Assembly: GCF_009903685.1 (NCBI RefSeq) | Contig: NZ_JAAABI010000001.1 | Coordinates: 1,115,410-1,179,409 of the forward strand | DNA from: Flagellimonas ochracea | GTDB lineage: Bacteria; Bacteroidota; Bacteroidia; Flavobacteriales; Flavobacteriaceae | Direction of reading: 5' to 3' | Length of the DNA stretch: 64,000 bases | In this document: positions 7,470 through 16,076 of the stretch, piece after piece | Layout: each line of letters starts with the position of its first letter | How positions within the stretch are numbered: position 1 is the stretch's first letter | The notes under the pieces: generated by a model | The model's database searches: none | What the model was told of the DNA's origin: nothing | The model's input: only the letters and a program-made list of their open reading frames with translations | Position numbers and translations under genes: made by a program

Positions 7470-10370
7470 CTATTTTAATTCATCTTTTACACTTGCACTC
7501 AAGAACGCACCCAAAATCTGGATGAGTGTTAGGTCCAATTGGGAAAACATATCCTTTTCTCTGTGGCATACACATAGGACTGCGGGGGTACCTTTTGCTT
7601 GTTGAATGGGCAACAATAATCGTGAAGCATACCCCCTACTGCTCTTGCCGGATATGTATTGTGAAGCTTCCGCCTCATAATCATCAATCGTTAAAGGTTT
7701 ACCGGTTACCAAAACATAACTGGCCAAATCGTTCTTTTCATTGAATTCTTCCTGCCTAATAACTGGAATATCGCTTCCGCGCTGAAAACCGGAGTAGATG
7801 ATATCGTCTCCTCTTTTATGGGCAATTTCAAAAGCATCTATACCTGTGGGAAGCTCTACCAACTTTTTAAGGATGGGCATTGTTTCCTTCCAAGTTGCAT
7901 TTTTGGGTATCTGGCGAATCAACCTTTGTAAAAGATAAACATTGGCCCCTGTGCTTTTGAGTTCTTCCTGTTTGTCCTTAAGGGACAGGGATTGTGATAC
8001 CAATTCGGCTTCTTTCTGTTTCAACTCCGTTTGTTTTTGATGGAGCGAAGCTTGTAACCCACTTATACGCTTTAAGAACCAAACCCTTAGGAAGTACCAA
8101 AAGAACAAAAAGCCGCATAGAGTCCACAACAGTATGGCCCACCAACTTGTGTACCATTTACCAGCCACCTTTAGACTGATCTTAGTAGGCTGGCTCCAAG
8201 CATATCCTCCTTGTTTTTGTGCCCTGATCCAGAGTTTATATGAGCCAGAGATGATGTTTTTTGGAATAAGATATGACCCCTGAACCGGAGTCCATGGAAT
8301 ATCCACAATTTCGTCTTGTGGAATCTTACCATCTATGATTTTGTACTGATATTTAATATCGTCACTTGGAAAGGTCAAGGTGGTCATCTCCAACTTGAGC
8401 AACTCCTGTTCATTTATGTGGATGACATCTTCAAAAGGCATTTGCTCATTATCGACCAGAATGCTTCTTACCATTGGAGCTTTAGTCTGCAATGGTCCTG
8501 GCAAGGTCTCTGAAGAGTACACAAGACCTTCAGCCGTTCCCACCCAAAGCTGTCCGTTACTGTCCAGAGCCAAACAACGATAAGCGGCCACTTTAGAAGG
8601 TGTTCCACTCTTTTCATCAAAAACCACATAGTTTCCCTCGGCATCTAGATGAATCAGCCCATTGGTATCCGTAGAAAGCCACAAAAGACCGTTGGGCATG
8701 GCAACAATGGACCTGACCTCACCATCGGTGAATTCACCCAAATCCACCTTACGGACCGTTTCAGTATCGTACTTAATGAGACCATCTGTGGTGGCCATCC
8801 AAACGATGCCCATGCTGTCTATGGCAATATCGTGCACTTCAAAGTTGCTGCTTACCTTAAAAGGAAAAGGCAGACTTTTGTTCTCGAAGATGTCTTGGTC
8901 CCGATTATATTTATAAAGATAAGATTCGGCACCTATCCCAGCTGCATAAAATTCGTTTCTGCCACCTTCCCTAATAATTAGGATACGACTGTCAAATCCC
9001 TTTTCCTTTCCATAGGCAACCACCTTTCCTTGGGAATCTATCTTGGCCACACCCACCAAGGGCTTGTCGGAAGTGGCTTGACAAAACCAAATATCACCAG
9101 TATGGTCTTTCGACATAAGAAAGATACCACTGCCCCTATCTGAAAGGTCATATTGTTTTACGAGCCCACCCTGTCTGTAATGGTAAATGAACCCGGCCGT
9201 TGAACCATACCAAGTATCCGTATTATTGGAGACAATCCCTGTAATTCCATTTAGGTCATTTTCTTTTCTGAAACTGGCAGAAGTCCCTTGATTCAATATT
9301 CTATGGACAGGTCCTTGTGATACCAAGACTTCCCCATTACTATTGGCATGCAGTCCCATAACGTTATCGTAGCCAAGTCCCGATACATTTTGGAAAAAAC
9401 TGGACCATAAAAGACACATACCGTCGTTGGAGCTTACCCAAACCACATGGTTCAGGTTCATTTCGTTTAATGAAAAATTTAAGTGGTTTATCCCTTCAAA
9501 TGGTAATTCTTCGACCCGGTGTGGATCGTTGGAGCCAAAAACTTTGCTCAATCTTGTAATGTTACCTTGTGGATGAAAAGTGAAAATTTCAGTTTCCGTA
9601 GCGAGAAAAATTGTCCCGGTGCTCGTAACTGCAATATGTTGAAACTCTTTATCGGTTTTATATTTGGTGCTACTTTCTACCTTTTGATCTTCATCAACAA
9701 CCATCTTATCAATGCTCCTTCCCACGGTCCAAACTTCATCATTCTTGACCCATAGCTGATTCGCCTCTGTATGACCTGAAAGTACAGTAAAGGTCTTGGA
9801 AATCTCATCAAAATAGAACAAACCACCTTTTGGAATCAATACCCATAAAGTCCCAAATTTGTCCTCTCCGAAAGAAATCTGCTCCGTTTTTCGTTCTTCG
9901 ACAAGTTTGAAAACTATACCATCTGATTTTTCTGTATCGTACATTACAATGGAACCGTCCATTTGGCCGGTCCACAACCTTTCTTTAGAATCCTTAAAAA
10001 GTGAGGTGGGATAAGCTTTTTCCGATGCCTTGATAAAATAACTTATCGAAGGATCTGTTTTATCATAAATTAAACGGTGGATTCCAGTATCGTTGGTGAA
10101 AAGTACGGTTTGGTCATCCCATCGTAAGAATGAACGTATGCTTTTGCTCCGTAAGGCTATGTTGTGATCTTCAAAATATTTTCCATCAAAACGGAACAGT
10201 CCCCGATCTGTGGCCAGCCACACATATCCTTTGTTGTCCTGAATGGTTTGATTGACCCTTTTGAAAGGAACATCTCCTTCTTGATGGTAGACATATTGAA
10301 ACTTCTGGGCATCAATCAGTTTACAGATTAAGAAAACCTGGAACAGCAAGAACAGGCGAAGGGTTGGCAT
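7470..10370 (-). CDS. two-component-type beta-propeller sensor with GAF domain, no kinase
   Basis: About 966 residues. The start at 10370 gives a clean signal peptide ending near LIDAQKF; an extension further upstream would have no signal peptide and is not used. The exported part holds many reg_prop-like propeller repeats (for example GYVWLATDRGLFRFDG and GLLWLSTDTNGL), then a Y_Y_Y-type domain, one membrane helix (WWAILLWTLCGFLFF region) and a coiled coil. A cytoplasmic GAF domain sits where such proteins normally carry a histidine kinase. It therefore lacks a visible output enzyme. The gene is directly coupled to the GluR0-like channel, so it may control or report on that channel. Confidence 0.85.
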   Translation of the reverse strand: MPTLRLFLLFQVFLICKLIDAQKFQYVYHQEGDVPFKRVNQTIQDNKGYVWLATDRGLFRFDGKYFEDHNIALRSKSIRSFLRWDDQTVLFTNDTGIHRLIYDKTDPSISYFIKASEKAYPTSLFKDSKERLWTGQMDGSIVMYDTEKSDGIVFKLVEERKTEQISFGEDKFGTLWVLIPKGGLFYFDEISKTFTVLSGHTEANQLWVKNDEVWTVGRSIDKMVVDEDQKVESSTKYKTDKEFQHIAVTSTGTIFLATETEIFTFHPQGNITRLSKVFGSNDPHRVEELPFEGINHLNFSLNEMNLNHVVWVSSNDGMCLLWSSFFQNVSGLGYDNVMGLHANSNGEVLVSQGPVHRILNQGTSASFRKENDLNGITGIVSNNTDTWYGSTAGFIYHYRQGGLVKQYDLSDRGSGIFLMSKDHTGDIWFCQATSDKPLVGVAKIDSQGKVVAYGKEKGFDSRILIIREGGRNEFYAAGIGAESYLYKYNRDQDIFENKSLPFPFKVSSNFEVHDIAIDSMGIVWMATTDGLIKYDTETVRKVDLGEFTDGEVRSIVAMPNGLLWLSTDTNGLIHLDAEGNYVVFDEKSGTPSKVAAYRCLALDSNGQLWVGTAEGLVYSSETLPGPLQTKAPMVRSILVDNEQMPFEDVIHINEQELLKLEMTTLTFPSDDIKYQYKIIDGKIPQDEIVDIPWTPVQGSYLIPKNIISGSYKLWIRAQKQGGYAWSQPTKISLKVAGKWYTSWWAILLWTLCGFLFFWYFLRVWFLKRISGLQASLHQKQTELKQKEAELVSQSLSLKDKQEELKSTGANVYLLQRLIRQIPKNATWKETMPILKKLVELPTGIDAFEIAHKRGDDIIYSGFQRGSDIPVIRQEEFNEKNDLASYVLVTGKPLTIDDYEAEASQYISGKSSRGYASRLLLPIQQAKGTPAVLCVCHREKDMFSQLDLTLIQILGAFLSASVKDELK

Positions 10371-10455
10371 ATTTGTTAAACGTCTATCCCTTAAAGATAA
10401 AAAAAGGAAGCGAACAACTCTGTTACATGCTGTTAGGCAGTTCAATCCAGTACTA

Positions 10456-10498
10456 TGATTTTCGTCATTTAATGGAAGTCGAACAAAAACTACCTTTG
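10456..10498 (+). promoter_or_regulatory. TGA-N6-TCA palindrome and -7 element for mlaEFD
   Basis: TGATTTTCGTCA at 10456-10467; a perfect TAccTTTG begins at 10491, 29.5 nt from the centre. Predicted start of transcription is about 10503, at the mlaE ATG itself, so the message may be leaderless or use a later start. Confidence 0.78.
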
Positions 10499-10503
10499 AT
10501 ATT

Positions 10504-11310
10504 ATGGCTACTTGGCAAGAAATGGTCAATAGTAGGGCAAACACCCTGCTCAAAGGCATCAAAGACTTCGTTGTTGAAACCGGGGAACTCTCTTATTTTG
10601 CTGGCCGTTTCTTCAAAGAAACACTTAAGCCTCCCTTCGAATTCAAGGAACTCCTGCGTCAATGTTACCAAATGGGCAATCGTTCGCTGGTCCTGGTTGG
10701 GGTAACTGGATTTATCATCGGGCTCGTGCTCACGTTGCAATCAAGACCTACACTTATCGAATTTGGAGCGGTTTCATGGATGCCCAATATGGTGGGCATT
10801 TCCATTGTGCGGGAAATAGGTCCTGTGATAACTGCACTTATTTGTGCAGGACGCATCGCATCGGGTATCGGTGCAGAGCTGGGTTCCATGCGGGTAACAG
10901 AACAAATCGATGCCATGGAGGTTTCGGGTACCAATCCATTTAAGTATTTGGTGGTTACCCGTATTTTGGCAACCACACTGATGTTGCCCCTTTTGGTCGT
11001 ATTTGGAGACATCATTGCCCTTTACGGTTCGGCATTGGTCGAAAATTTGAAGGGTGATGTATCGTTTCAGCTTTATTTCAATACCGTTTTTGACGCTTTA
11101 AGCTACGGAGATTTGATTCCTGCAACAATAAAGTCGTTTTTCTTTGGCTTTGTCATAGGGCTTGTAGGTTGCTATAAAGGCTACTATTGCAAAAAGGGAA
11201 CCGCAGGTGTTGGTGTAGCAGCCAATACTGCTGTGGTAACAGCATCCTTATTATTATTTGTTGTAGATTTTATCGCAGTGTTTGTTTCGGATATATTTTA
11301 TGAACTATAA
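10504..11310 (+). CDS. mlaE: MlaE-family ABC transporter permease
   Basis: A 268-residue inner-membrane permease of the MCE/Mla lipid transporter, which moves phospholipids between the two membranes. It has the family hallmark EIGPVITALICAGRIASGIGAELGSM (about residues 100-125, quoted as the conserved block), the segment EQIDAMEVSG and five or so membrane helices. mlaF and mlaD follow. The ATG at 10504 coincides with the predicted transcription start; Met7 (10522) is an alternative start. Confidence 0.93.
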   Translation: MATWQEMVNSRANTLLKGIKDFVVETGELSYFAGRFFKETLKPPFEFKELLRQCYQMGNRSLVLVGVTGFIIGLVLTLQSRPTLIEFGAVSWMPNMVGISIVREIGPVITALICAGRIASGIGAELGSMRVTEQIDAMEVSGTNPFKYLVVTRILATTLMLPLLVVFGDIIALYGSALVENLKGDVSFQLYFNTVFDALSYGDLIPATIKSFFFGFVIGLVGCYKGYYCKKGTAGVGVAANTAVVTASLLLFVVDFIAVFVSDIFYEL

Positions 11311-11311
11311 T

Positions 11312-12109
11312 ATGGAAAAAGATGATAACATAACACAGGCCCAAAAAGCCGCTTCCATGGAAACCATTGAAACCAAAAAATTGGTCATCAACATTAAGGA
11401 TTTAAGAAAAAGTTTTGGTGATAACCATGTGCTGAATGGCTTCAACCTAAAGCTACATGAAGGTGAGAATCTGGTGGTCATGGGTAAATCGGGTTCTGGG
11501 AAATCCGTTATGATCAAATGTCTGGTTGGGTTGATGCAAGCCGATAGTGGATATATAGAGGTTATGGGCCAAGAAGTGAATACCTTGGACCAAGATCATT
11601 TGGATGCCCTAAGGGCCGATATTGGGTTCCTATTTCAGGGCAGCGCCCTCTATGATTCCATGACAGTGCGCGAAAATTTGGAATTTCCCATGCGAAGGCA
11701 CAAGGAAAAATTGGGTAATGTAGTCGACACAGAACCCTTGGTTTTGGAAGCCCTTGAAAATGTTGGGTTGGGCCATACCATGGACCTCATGCCCGCTGAA
11801 CTTTCCGGAGGCATGAAAAGGCGGGTTGCCCTTGCAAGAACATTGATTCTAAAACCCAAGGTTATTTTATATGATGAACCGACGAGTGGACTGGACCCCA
11901 TCACAGCCAAGGAAATTATTGAGCTTATGCGCACCATTCAAAGAAAATACAATACATCATCCCTTATCATTACGCACGACGTCGATTGCGCACGGGTAAT
12001 ATCAGAACGGATGATACTTTTGGTAGACGGCATCAATTATGCCGAGGGAACTTTTGCACAATTATCAGCTTCAACAGATCCGAAGGTAGAGGCTTTCTTT
12101 AAAAAATAG
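11312..12109 (+). CDS. mlaF: MlaF-family ABC transporter ATPase
   Basis: The ATPase that powers the MlaE permease. It has a Walker A motif GKSGSGKS, an LSGG signature (ELSGGMKRR), a Walker B motif VILYDEPTSGLD and the H-loop His in IITHDVDC. About 265 residues, the family size, with roughly 27 extra N-terminal residues before the first strand. The start is uncertain: ATG 11312 follows the mlaE stop by one base, while ATG 11300 in the same frame overlaps the mlaE end by 11 bases. Either way it is translationally linked to mlaE. Confidence 0.93.
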   Translation: MEKDDNITQAQKAASMETIETKKLVINIKDLRKSFGDNHVLNGFNLKLHEGENLVVMGKSGSGKSVMIKCLVGLMQADSGYIEVMGQEVNTLDQDHLDALRADIGFLFQGSALYDSMTVRENLEFPMRRHKEKLGNVVDTEPLVLEALENVGLGHTMDLMPAELSGGMKRRVALARTLILKPKVILYDEPTSGLDPITAKEIIELMRTIQRKYNTSSLIITHDVDCARVISERMILLVDGINYAEGTFAQLSASTDPKVEAFFKK

Positions 12110-12113
12110 AGAT

Positions 12114-13100
12114 ATGGGAAAAACAATGGCTCAGAACATGAAACTAGGCATATTTGTCATCACGGGCACCATATTGTTGGTCGTCGCGGCCTACCTCATC
12201 GGCAATCGACAGAACATGTTCGGAAATACCTTTGAATTGAACGCTGTGTTCAAAAATGCGAATGGGTTGCAAAACGGCAACAATGTCCGCTTTTCAGGTA
12301 TTAATGTGGGCACCGTTAATCGAATAGAAATGATTAATGACACTACCATTATGGTGCACATGATCATTGAAGAGAAAATGCGTGACCACATCAAAAAGGA
12401 CGCTGTGGCAACAATAGGCTCTGATGGATTGGTAGGTAGCATGCTAGTGAACATAGTTCCAGGTGAAGGAGATGCACTTTTGGTCGAACCGGGTGATCAG
12501 CTGAAATCATACAGTAAAATTGCCACACAGGATATGCTCAGCACGCTGAACACAACCAATGAAAATGCGGCGCTATTGACGGCTGACCTTTTACAGGTTA
12601 CCCAATCCCTCACAAACGGAAAGGGCACCTTTGGACGCTTGCTGAACGACACGGCCATGGCCAAAGACCTTCAACAAACCATTATCAACCTCAAATATTC
12701 CAGTAAAGAGGCAAATACCGCACTTTCAGAGCTGAATAGAATAATTAAAACAATTGATTTTGAAGAGAGTACAGCAGGAGTTTTGTTGACGGACAGCCTT
12801 TCAGGTAGACATATGCGAACCATAATCTCCAATTTAGAAAGTTCAAGCATTGGATTGGAAAAAATAGTACAGGAACTGGATACCCTCATAGTAGGGGTTA
12901 AAAAAGGACAGGGGGCCGTACATTATCTAACCCAAGATACTGTGCTTGTGAACCAATTGGAAAATACCATTCTGAACATAGAAACGGGCGTTGAAAAATT
13001 TAACCAAAACATGGAGGCCCTAAAACATAATTTTTTGACCAAAGGATATTTCAGAAAGTTGGAGCGGAAACAAAAAAAGGAAGCCAAACAAAGTGAGTGA
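12114..13100 (+). CDS. mlaD: MlaD/MCE-domain lipid-binding protein
   Basis: A 328-residue protein anchored by one N-terminal helix (about 10-28) with an MCE domain (about 38-115; VRFSGINVGTV, IGSDGLVGSM) facing the periplasm, where it forms a lipid-conducting ring. The C-terminal half is a long helical region, longer than in Proteobacteria but usual for Bacteroidota. It begins 4 bases after mlaF. Its last 50 bases overlap the end of the convergent terpene-cyclase-fold gene. Confidence 0.92.
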   Translation: MGKTMAQNMKLGIFVITGTILLVVAAYLIGNRQNMFGNTFELNAVFKNANGLQNGNNVRFSGINVGTVNRIEMINDTTIMVHMIIEEKMRDHIKKDAVATIGSDGLVGSMLVNIVPGEGDALLVEPGDQLKSYSKIATQDMLSTLNTTNENAALLTADLLQVTQSLTNGKGTFGRLLNDTAMAKDLQQTIINLKYSSKEANTALSELNRIIKTIDFEESTAGVLLTDSLSGRHMRTIISNLESSSIGLEKIVQELDTLIVGVKKGQGAVHYLTQDTVLVNQLENTILNIETGVEKFNQNMEALKHNFLTKGYFRKLERKQKKEAKQSE

Positions 13101-14046
13101 CCCCTGCTTCTATGTGATATTTTAAACCATCAATCCCAAAATATTTCAGATCACGCAAAGCCCTCAGCGTATTCCATCGGCTTGGTTTCCCTACTTTCTC
13201 CATATCAAAATGGGTCTGCCCGGGAAGTTTCGCTTGGAGATTCCATGTGCCATTTCTGTTTCTCTTTTTCAAAAGAACATCCAGAGCAGGCTGCATTCTT
13301 TCATCCCAATTTGACAAAGAGTATCGAAAATAGTCCATGGCCGGAAGTATGTCGTAGCGCCATCTCCCAGGATACGACAGGCGAAGAAAATTTTTATCAA
13401 TAAGCTTTCCTGTTCTGTCGGACAGATATAGTTGGTGCATCAATATAAACTCTTTTGAGGAACCAATTGCTTCTTTTACATCTTCAATACGATATGTGTA
13501 TTTGTTGTATTTGTATTCGGTAAATCCTTCTAAAATAGAAAGTGTAGTGTGCAAAGAACTATGGACGGCCCCACTCCTATTCGACCGACAGTTAAATCCA
13601 CCATCGGGCATTTGCTCTGACAATACAAGATCAATTACCGATTTCAAGTCTTCTTGTTCTGCTTGAAAATAACTTGCATAATACAAGAACCTGTCGTTCA
13701 CGTAAACATCACTTTTTTTTGAAATAGGATAGATTCCCCCATCTTTGACCTTACATTGTCTTAAAATTTTGGCGATGGATTCTCTTATTACTTTGTTTTC
13801 AGGAGAAATACAAAGATTGCGCAAATCCAAAAGCGTATAATGGGACGAAATCCATTTAGGCTGATAAAATCCCCGCCCGCAATGGCCCTCTACGTTGCGT
13901 TTAGATAAAAAACTATTGCCCCAGCCCTCAAATGCAATTCTACCTTGAAGGTCTTTGCGTTCTTTGGCCAACAAATCCCTTTGCTCTTGATACTGAATAG
14001 CAACATCACCCTTAAGAAGCCTTTGTATAATTTTTTTCAAATTCAT
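13051..14046 (-). CDS. terpene-cyclase/prenyltransferase-fold protein
   Basis: A 331-residue protein with alpha/alpha-toroid features seen in prenyltransferase and squalene-oxidase repeats (QMPDGGFNCRSN, GTWNLQAKLPGQTHFD, KPSRWNTLRALRDLKYF). I see no signal peptide and no DxDD cyclase motif, so enzymatic activity is doubtful; it may be a carbohydrate- or protein-binding toroid. It is convergent with and overlaps mlaD, and its promoter carries a TGA-N6-TCA palindrome. The assignment is to fold, not to reaction. Confidence 0.7.
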   Translation of the reverse strand: MNLKKIIQRLLKGDVAIQYQEQRDLLAKERKDLQGRIAFEGWGNSFLSKRNVEGHCGRGFYQPKWISSHYTLLDLRNLCISPENKVIRESIAKILRQCKVKDGGIYPISKKSDVYVNDRFLYYASYFQAEQEDLKSVIDLVLSEQMPDGGFNCRSNRSGAVHSSLHTTLSILEGFTEYKYNKYTYRIEDVKEAIGSSKEFILMHQLYLSDRTGKLIDKNFLRLSYPGRWRYDILPAMDYFRYSLSNWDERMQPALDVLLKKRNRNGTWNLQAKLPGQTHFDMEKVGKPSRWNTLRALRDLKYFGIDGLKYHIEAGVTHFVWLPFFVSAPTF

Positions 14047-14067
14047 GGAATATTTCTAAATGCCAAA

Positions 14068-14110
14068 TAAAACTAGGGTTATGGTACTGCCATTACAGTG
14101 ATTTACATCA
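14068..14110 (-). promoter_or_regulatory. TGA-N6-TCA palindrome and -7 element, terpene-cyclase-fold gene
   Basis: Read on the minus strand, TGATGTAAATCA (14099-14110) is followed by TAgtTTTA beginning at 14075, 29.5 nt from the centre. Transcription is predicted from about 14063, ahead of the ATG at 14046. Confidence 0.75.
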
Positions 14111-14148
14111 TGGTAATGGTGCCAACAATTCAAAAAAATAAAGTGTGA

Positions 14149-14191
14149 TGATCTAGGTCATTGTGCTATCCCAGCGTTCTCACGTCCTTTG
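14149..14191 (+). promoter_or_regulatory. TGA-N6-TCA palindrome and -7 element, ytfI/ytfJ-like pair
   Basis: TGATCTAGGTCA at 14149-14160; GTccTTTG begins at 14184, at the usual 29.5 nt. Predicted start near 14196, before the ATG at 14206. It faces away from the separate site at 14099. Confidence 0.72.
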
Positions 14192-14205
14192 TGGAAAAGA
14201 GGGTT

Positions 14206-14706
14206 ATGATCCTAATTACTTTACTCTTGGTCATCCTATTGCTTATTGTTGGATTGCTGCTAATACCCTTTGAAATTTATATCAATACCAACAGTAATCA
14301 GTATTATGCCCAACTAAGGGGTTTGGCAAAGGCAAGCATTGAACAGGATAAAGAAGAGGTGCTTCGAATACGGTTGAAAGTACCTTTCAAAAATTTCTTC
14401 TTCTATCCATTGAGAAAGTCAAGTGTATCCCAACAAAAGAAAACAGTGAAGAAAAAGGTGAAAAAGAAAAGACGAAAGATTGGCCCTAGAAGAATCTTGA
14501 GCGTTTTGAAATCTTTTAAAATCAAAAAAATGCTAGTTGACATCGATACTGGAAACTGCATCACCAATGCAAAATTGTATCCCGTATTTGCCTTGCTCAA
14601 CCATTATTTTGGACGATTTCAAATCAACTTTGAGGGCAGGAACCAAATGGTGCTGCTATTGCAAAATAGACCCATTTATATTATTAGATCATTTATTAAC
14701 TATTAA
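14206..14706 (+). CDS. DUF2953-like membrane protein (YtfI-like)
   Basis: About 166 residues with one N-terminal membrane helix (ILITLLLVILLLIVGLLLI region), a lysine-rich middle (KKKVKKKRRK) and a C-terminal cytosolic or periplasmic domain. Bacillus carries a DUF2953 protein, YtfI, directly before the YtfJ/GerW protein, and the next gene here is a YtfJ homologue, so the YtfI assignment is supported mainly by synteny. The start at 14206 is used because the predicted transcription start (about 14196) excludes the start at 14161. Function unknown. Confidence 0.65.
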   Translation: MILITLLLVILLLIVGLLLIPFEIYINTNSNQYYAQLRGLAKASIEQDKEEVLRIRLKVPFKNFFFYPLRKSSVSQQKKTVKKKVKKKRRKIGPRRILSVLKSFKIKKMLVDIDTGNCITNAKLYPVFALLNHYFGRFQINFEGRNQMVLLLQNRPIYIIRSFINY

Positions 14707-14717
14707 ATTTTAAAGCT

Positions 14718-15092
14718 ATGGAATTACATTTTGAAGAATTACTAGGAAAAATTACGGACTTCATTAAGTCCGAGGCAAAGACAGAAACGGTGGTCGGAGA
14801 ACAATTCGAACTGGGGGAATTTAAGTGTGTGCCCGTCATTAAAGTGGGCTTGGGCTTTGGTTCCGGTGGTGGTGAAGGTGCTGAACCCAAAAAAGGCAAA
14901 GGTCAGGGTATGGGCGCTGGAGCAGGCATGGGTATCGAACCCATCGGTTTTTTGGTAACCAAGGACGACGAGATTTCCTTTCTTGAAGCTGGAAAGGCCC
15001 ACGGTCTTTCGGCAGCTTTTGAAAAAGTCCCTGACTTGATAGAGAAACTTGCGGAAAACCGTCGCAAAGACAAAGAAGCTGAAATGGCTTAA
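14718..15092 (+). CDS. YtfJ/GerW-family protein
   Basis: A 124-residue protein of the GerW/YtfJ family. The family features are the N-terminal helix LLGKITDFIKSEAKTETVVGE, the GFGSGGGEG and GAGAGMG glycine-rich stretch in the middle and the later IEPIGFLV strand. Bacillus YtfJ affects spore germination, but this organism is not expected to form spores, so the role here must differ. It sits 11 bases after the YtfI-like gene, forming a two-gene unit, and is followed by a strong terminator. Confidence 0.85.
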   Translation: MELHFEELLGKITDFIKSEAKTETVVGEQFELGEFKCVPVIKVGLGFGSGGGEGAEPKKGKGQGMGAGAGMGIEPIGFLVTKDDEISFLEAGKAHGLSAAFEKVPDLIEKLAENRRKDKEAEMA

Positions 15093-15105
15093 GTAATTTA
15101 ATTAC

Positions 15106-15149
15106 AACCGTGCGGAACTTGACACTTTGAACTCAAGTTCCGCACGGTT
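15106..15149. terminator. strong bidirectional terminator
   Basis: A perfect 17-base stem (AACCGTGCGGAACTTGA and its complement) with a 10-base loop, followed by T residues on the plus strand and preceded by A residues for the minus strand. It ends the ytfJ-like unit and probably the opposing gene pair. Confidence 0.9.
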
Positions 15150-15163
15150 TTTAATGGGCAATC

Positions 15164-15685
15164 TCATTCTTTAGCTATGAGAAGTCCATCCAACCGTTTA
15201 ATTATTTTCATGGAATAATTGGGTACATCAGAAATAATGGACGCTCCACCAATACCGTCCACCCCTTCAATAGTGTTCCCTCCCTCACCAGAGGTTGAAA
15301 GTAAAATCAATTTACCCGCATCATCTTTATTTTCAATAACAAAATCAGCAACAACTTTAGGAGGTTTGTCATATTCCCAAGTATGAAGTATCAAAACCGC
15401 TACATAATCTGAAGAATCCAGTTTTGGCAAATCAGAAACATCAACCACTTTAATGAATAGGGAATCTTTTTGATAATGTTCGATGACCTGACGGACCACT
15501 GCGTCCTTAAACGCACTGCCTTGGGTGGCAATTAGCAATTTATTTTCCAATGTTTCGGAATTCAAGGTATAAGGAGCCACAGGGTCCATTGAATACCTAA
15601 ATTTATACCAGGTGGCAAATAGCAAAAACAAAGCCAATATGCTTGTCAATATCCAGGCAACTAGTTTAAACTTTTTCCTTTTCAT
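15164..15685 (-). CDS. membrane-anchored flavodoxin-like protein
   Basis: A 173-residue protein with an N-terminal membrane helix (about 9-26) and a domain that resembles a flavodoxin-type fold (KLLIATQGSAF at the start of the first strand, ILLSTSGEGG late in the domain). No full FMN-binding TxTGxT loop is present, so binding of FMN is uncertain. Its start overlaps the end of the 81-residue gene upstream, so the two are cotranscribed from the site at 15976. Confidence 0.6.
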   Translation of the reverse strand: MKRKKFKLVAWILTSILALFLLFATWYKFRYSMDPVAPYTLNSETLENKLLIATQGSAFKDAVVRQVIEHYQKDSLFIKVVDVSDLPKLDSSDYVAVLILHTWEYDKPPKVVADFVIENKDDAGKLILLSTSGEGGNTIEGVDGIGGASIISDVPNYSMKIIKRLDGLLIAKE

Positions 15686-15908
15686 TACTTTTATTTTTTA
15701 ATGTTTTCAAATGGTGTTGCAAAAGTGTTCGCAGACTTTGTAGGTATTCTTCCATGGCTTTTTTGCCCACTTCTGGATGTGTTTTTATTGGCAAGGTTAT
15801 AGGATTTTCATCCAAAAAATGGTAGATCTCTGGATATTGAGATTCCAAGGTTCCTAAAAGGTCACTGATTTCGTCCAAGAGTGTGTTCCTTTCGTTCATT
15901 TTGGGCAT
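15666..15908 (-). CDS. small helical protein, function unknown
   Basis: About 80 residues, predicted mostly helical and acidic, with no recognised family. The start at 15908 is preferred over the TTG at 15923 because a GGAGG ribosome-binding sequence sits about 9 bases before this ATG. It overlaps the start of the flavodoxin-like gene by 20 bases, which indicates coupled translation. Both lie behind a TGA-N6-TCA promoter. Confidence 0.65.
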   Translation of the reverse strand: MPKMNERNTLLDEISDLLGTLESQYPEIYHFLDENPITLPIKTHPEVGKKAMEEYLQSLRTLLQHHLKTLKNKSNEKEKV

Positions 15909-15944
15909 ATTTAAATCCTCCAATTCTTACCATTCTGCAATAGG

Positions 15945-15987
15945 TAAAACTAAACGTATTATCCATTTGTCGGAATGATTTTCATCA
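15945..15987 (-). promoter_or_regulatory. TGA-N6-TCA palindrome and -7 element, small helical gene pair
   Basis: On the minus strand TGATGAAAATCA (15976-15987) is followed by TAgtTTTA beginning at 15952, 29.5 nt from the centre. The -7 octamer is identical to that of the terpene-cyclase-fold promoter. Confidence 0.75.
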
Positions 15988-16007
15988 GTCCAAGTCCTTG
16001 ATGGAAA

Positions 16008-16051
16008 TGATCTGCATCATTGTACATCGAGCAACTTATCACTTATTTTAA
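16008..16051 (+). promoter_or_regulatory. TGA-N6-TCA palindrome and -7 element, bactofilin-like operon
   Basis: TGATCTGCATCA at 16008-16019; TAttTTAA begins at 16044, 30.5 nt from the centre. Predicted start about 16056, before the ATG at 16077, which excludes the start at 16020. Confidence 0.72.
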
Positions 16052-16076
16052 GGATTCAATCCAAAAGAGATATGTT

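Noticed and set aside
8649..8981. Long frames antisense to the propeller sensor gene
   Set aside because: They are mirror frames of a clear long gene with repeat motifs, have no own promoter or ribosome-binding site and encode no recognisable domain.
13051..14046. Functional terpene cyclase
   Set aside because: The fold is suggested by toroid-type repeats, but no DxDD or DDxxD catalytic motif is visible, so I name only the fold.
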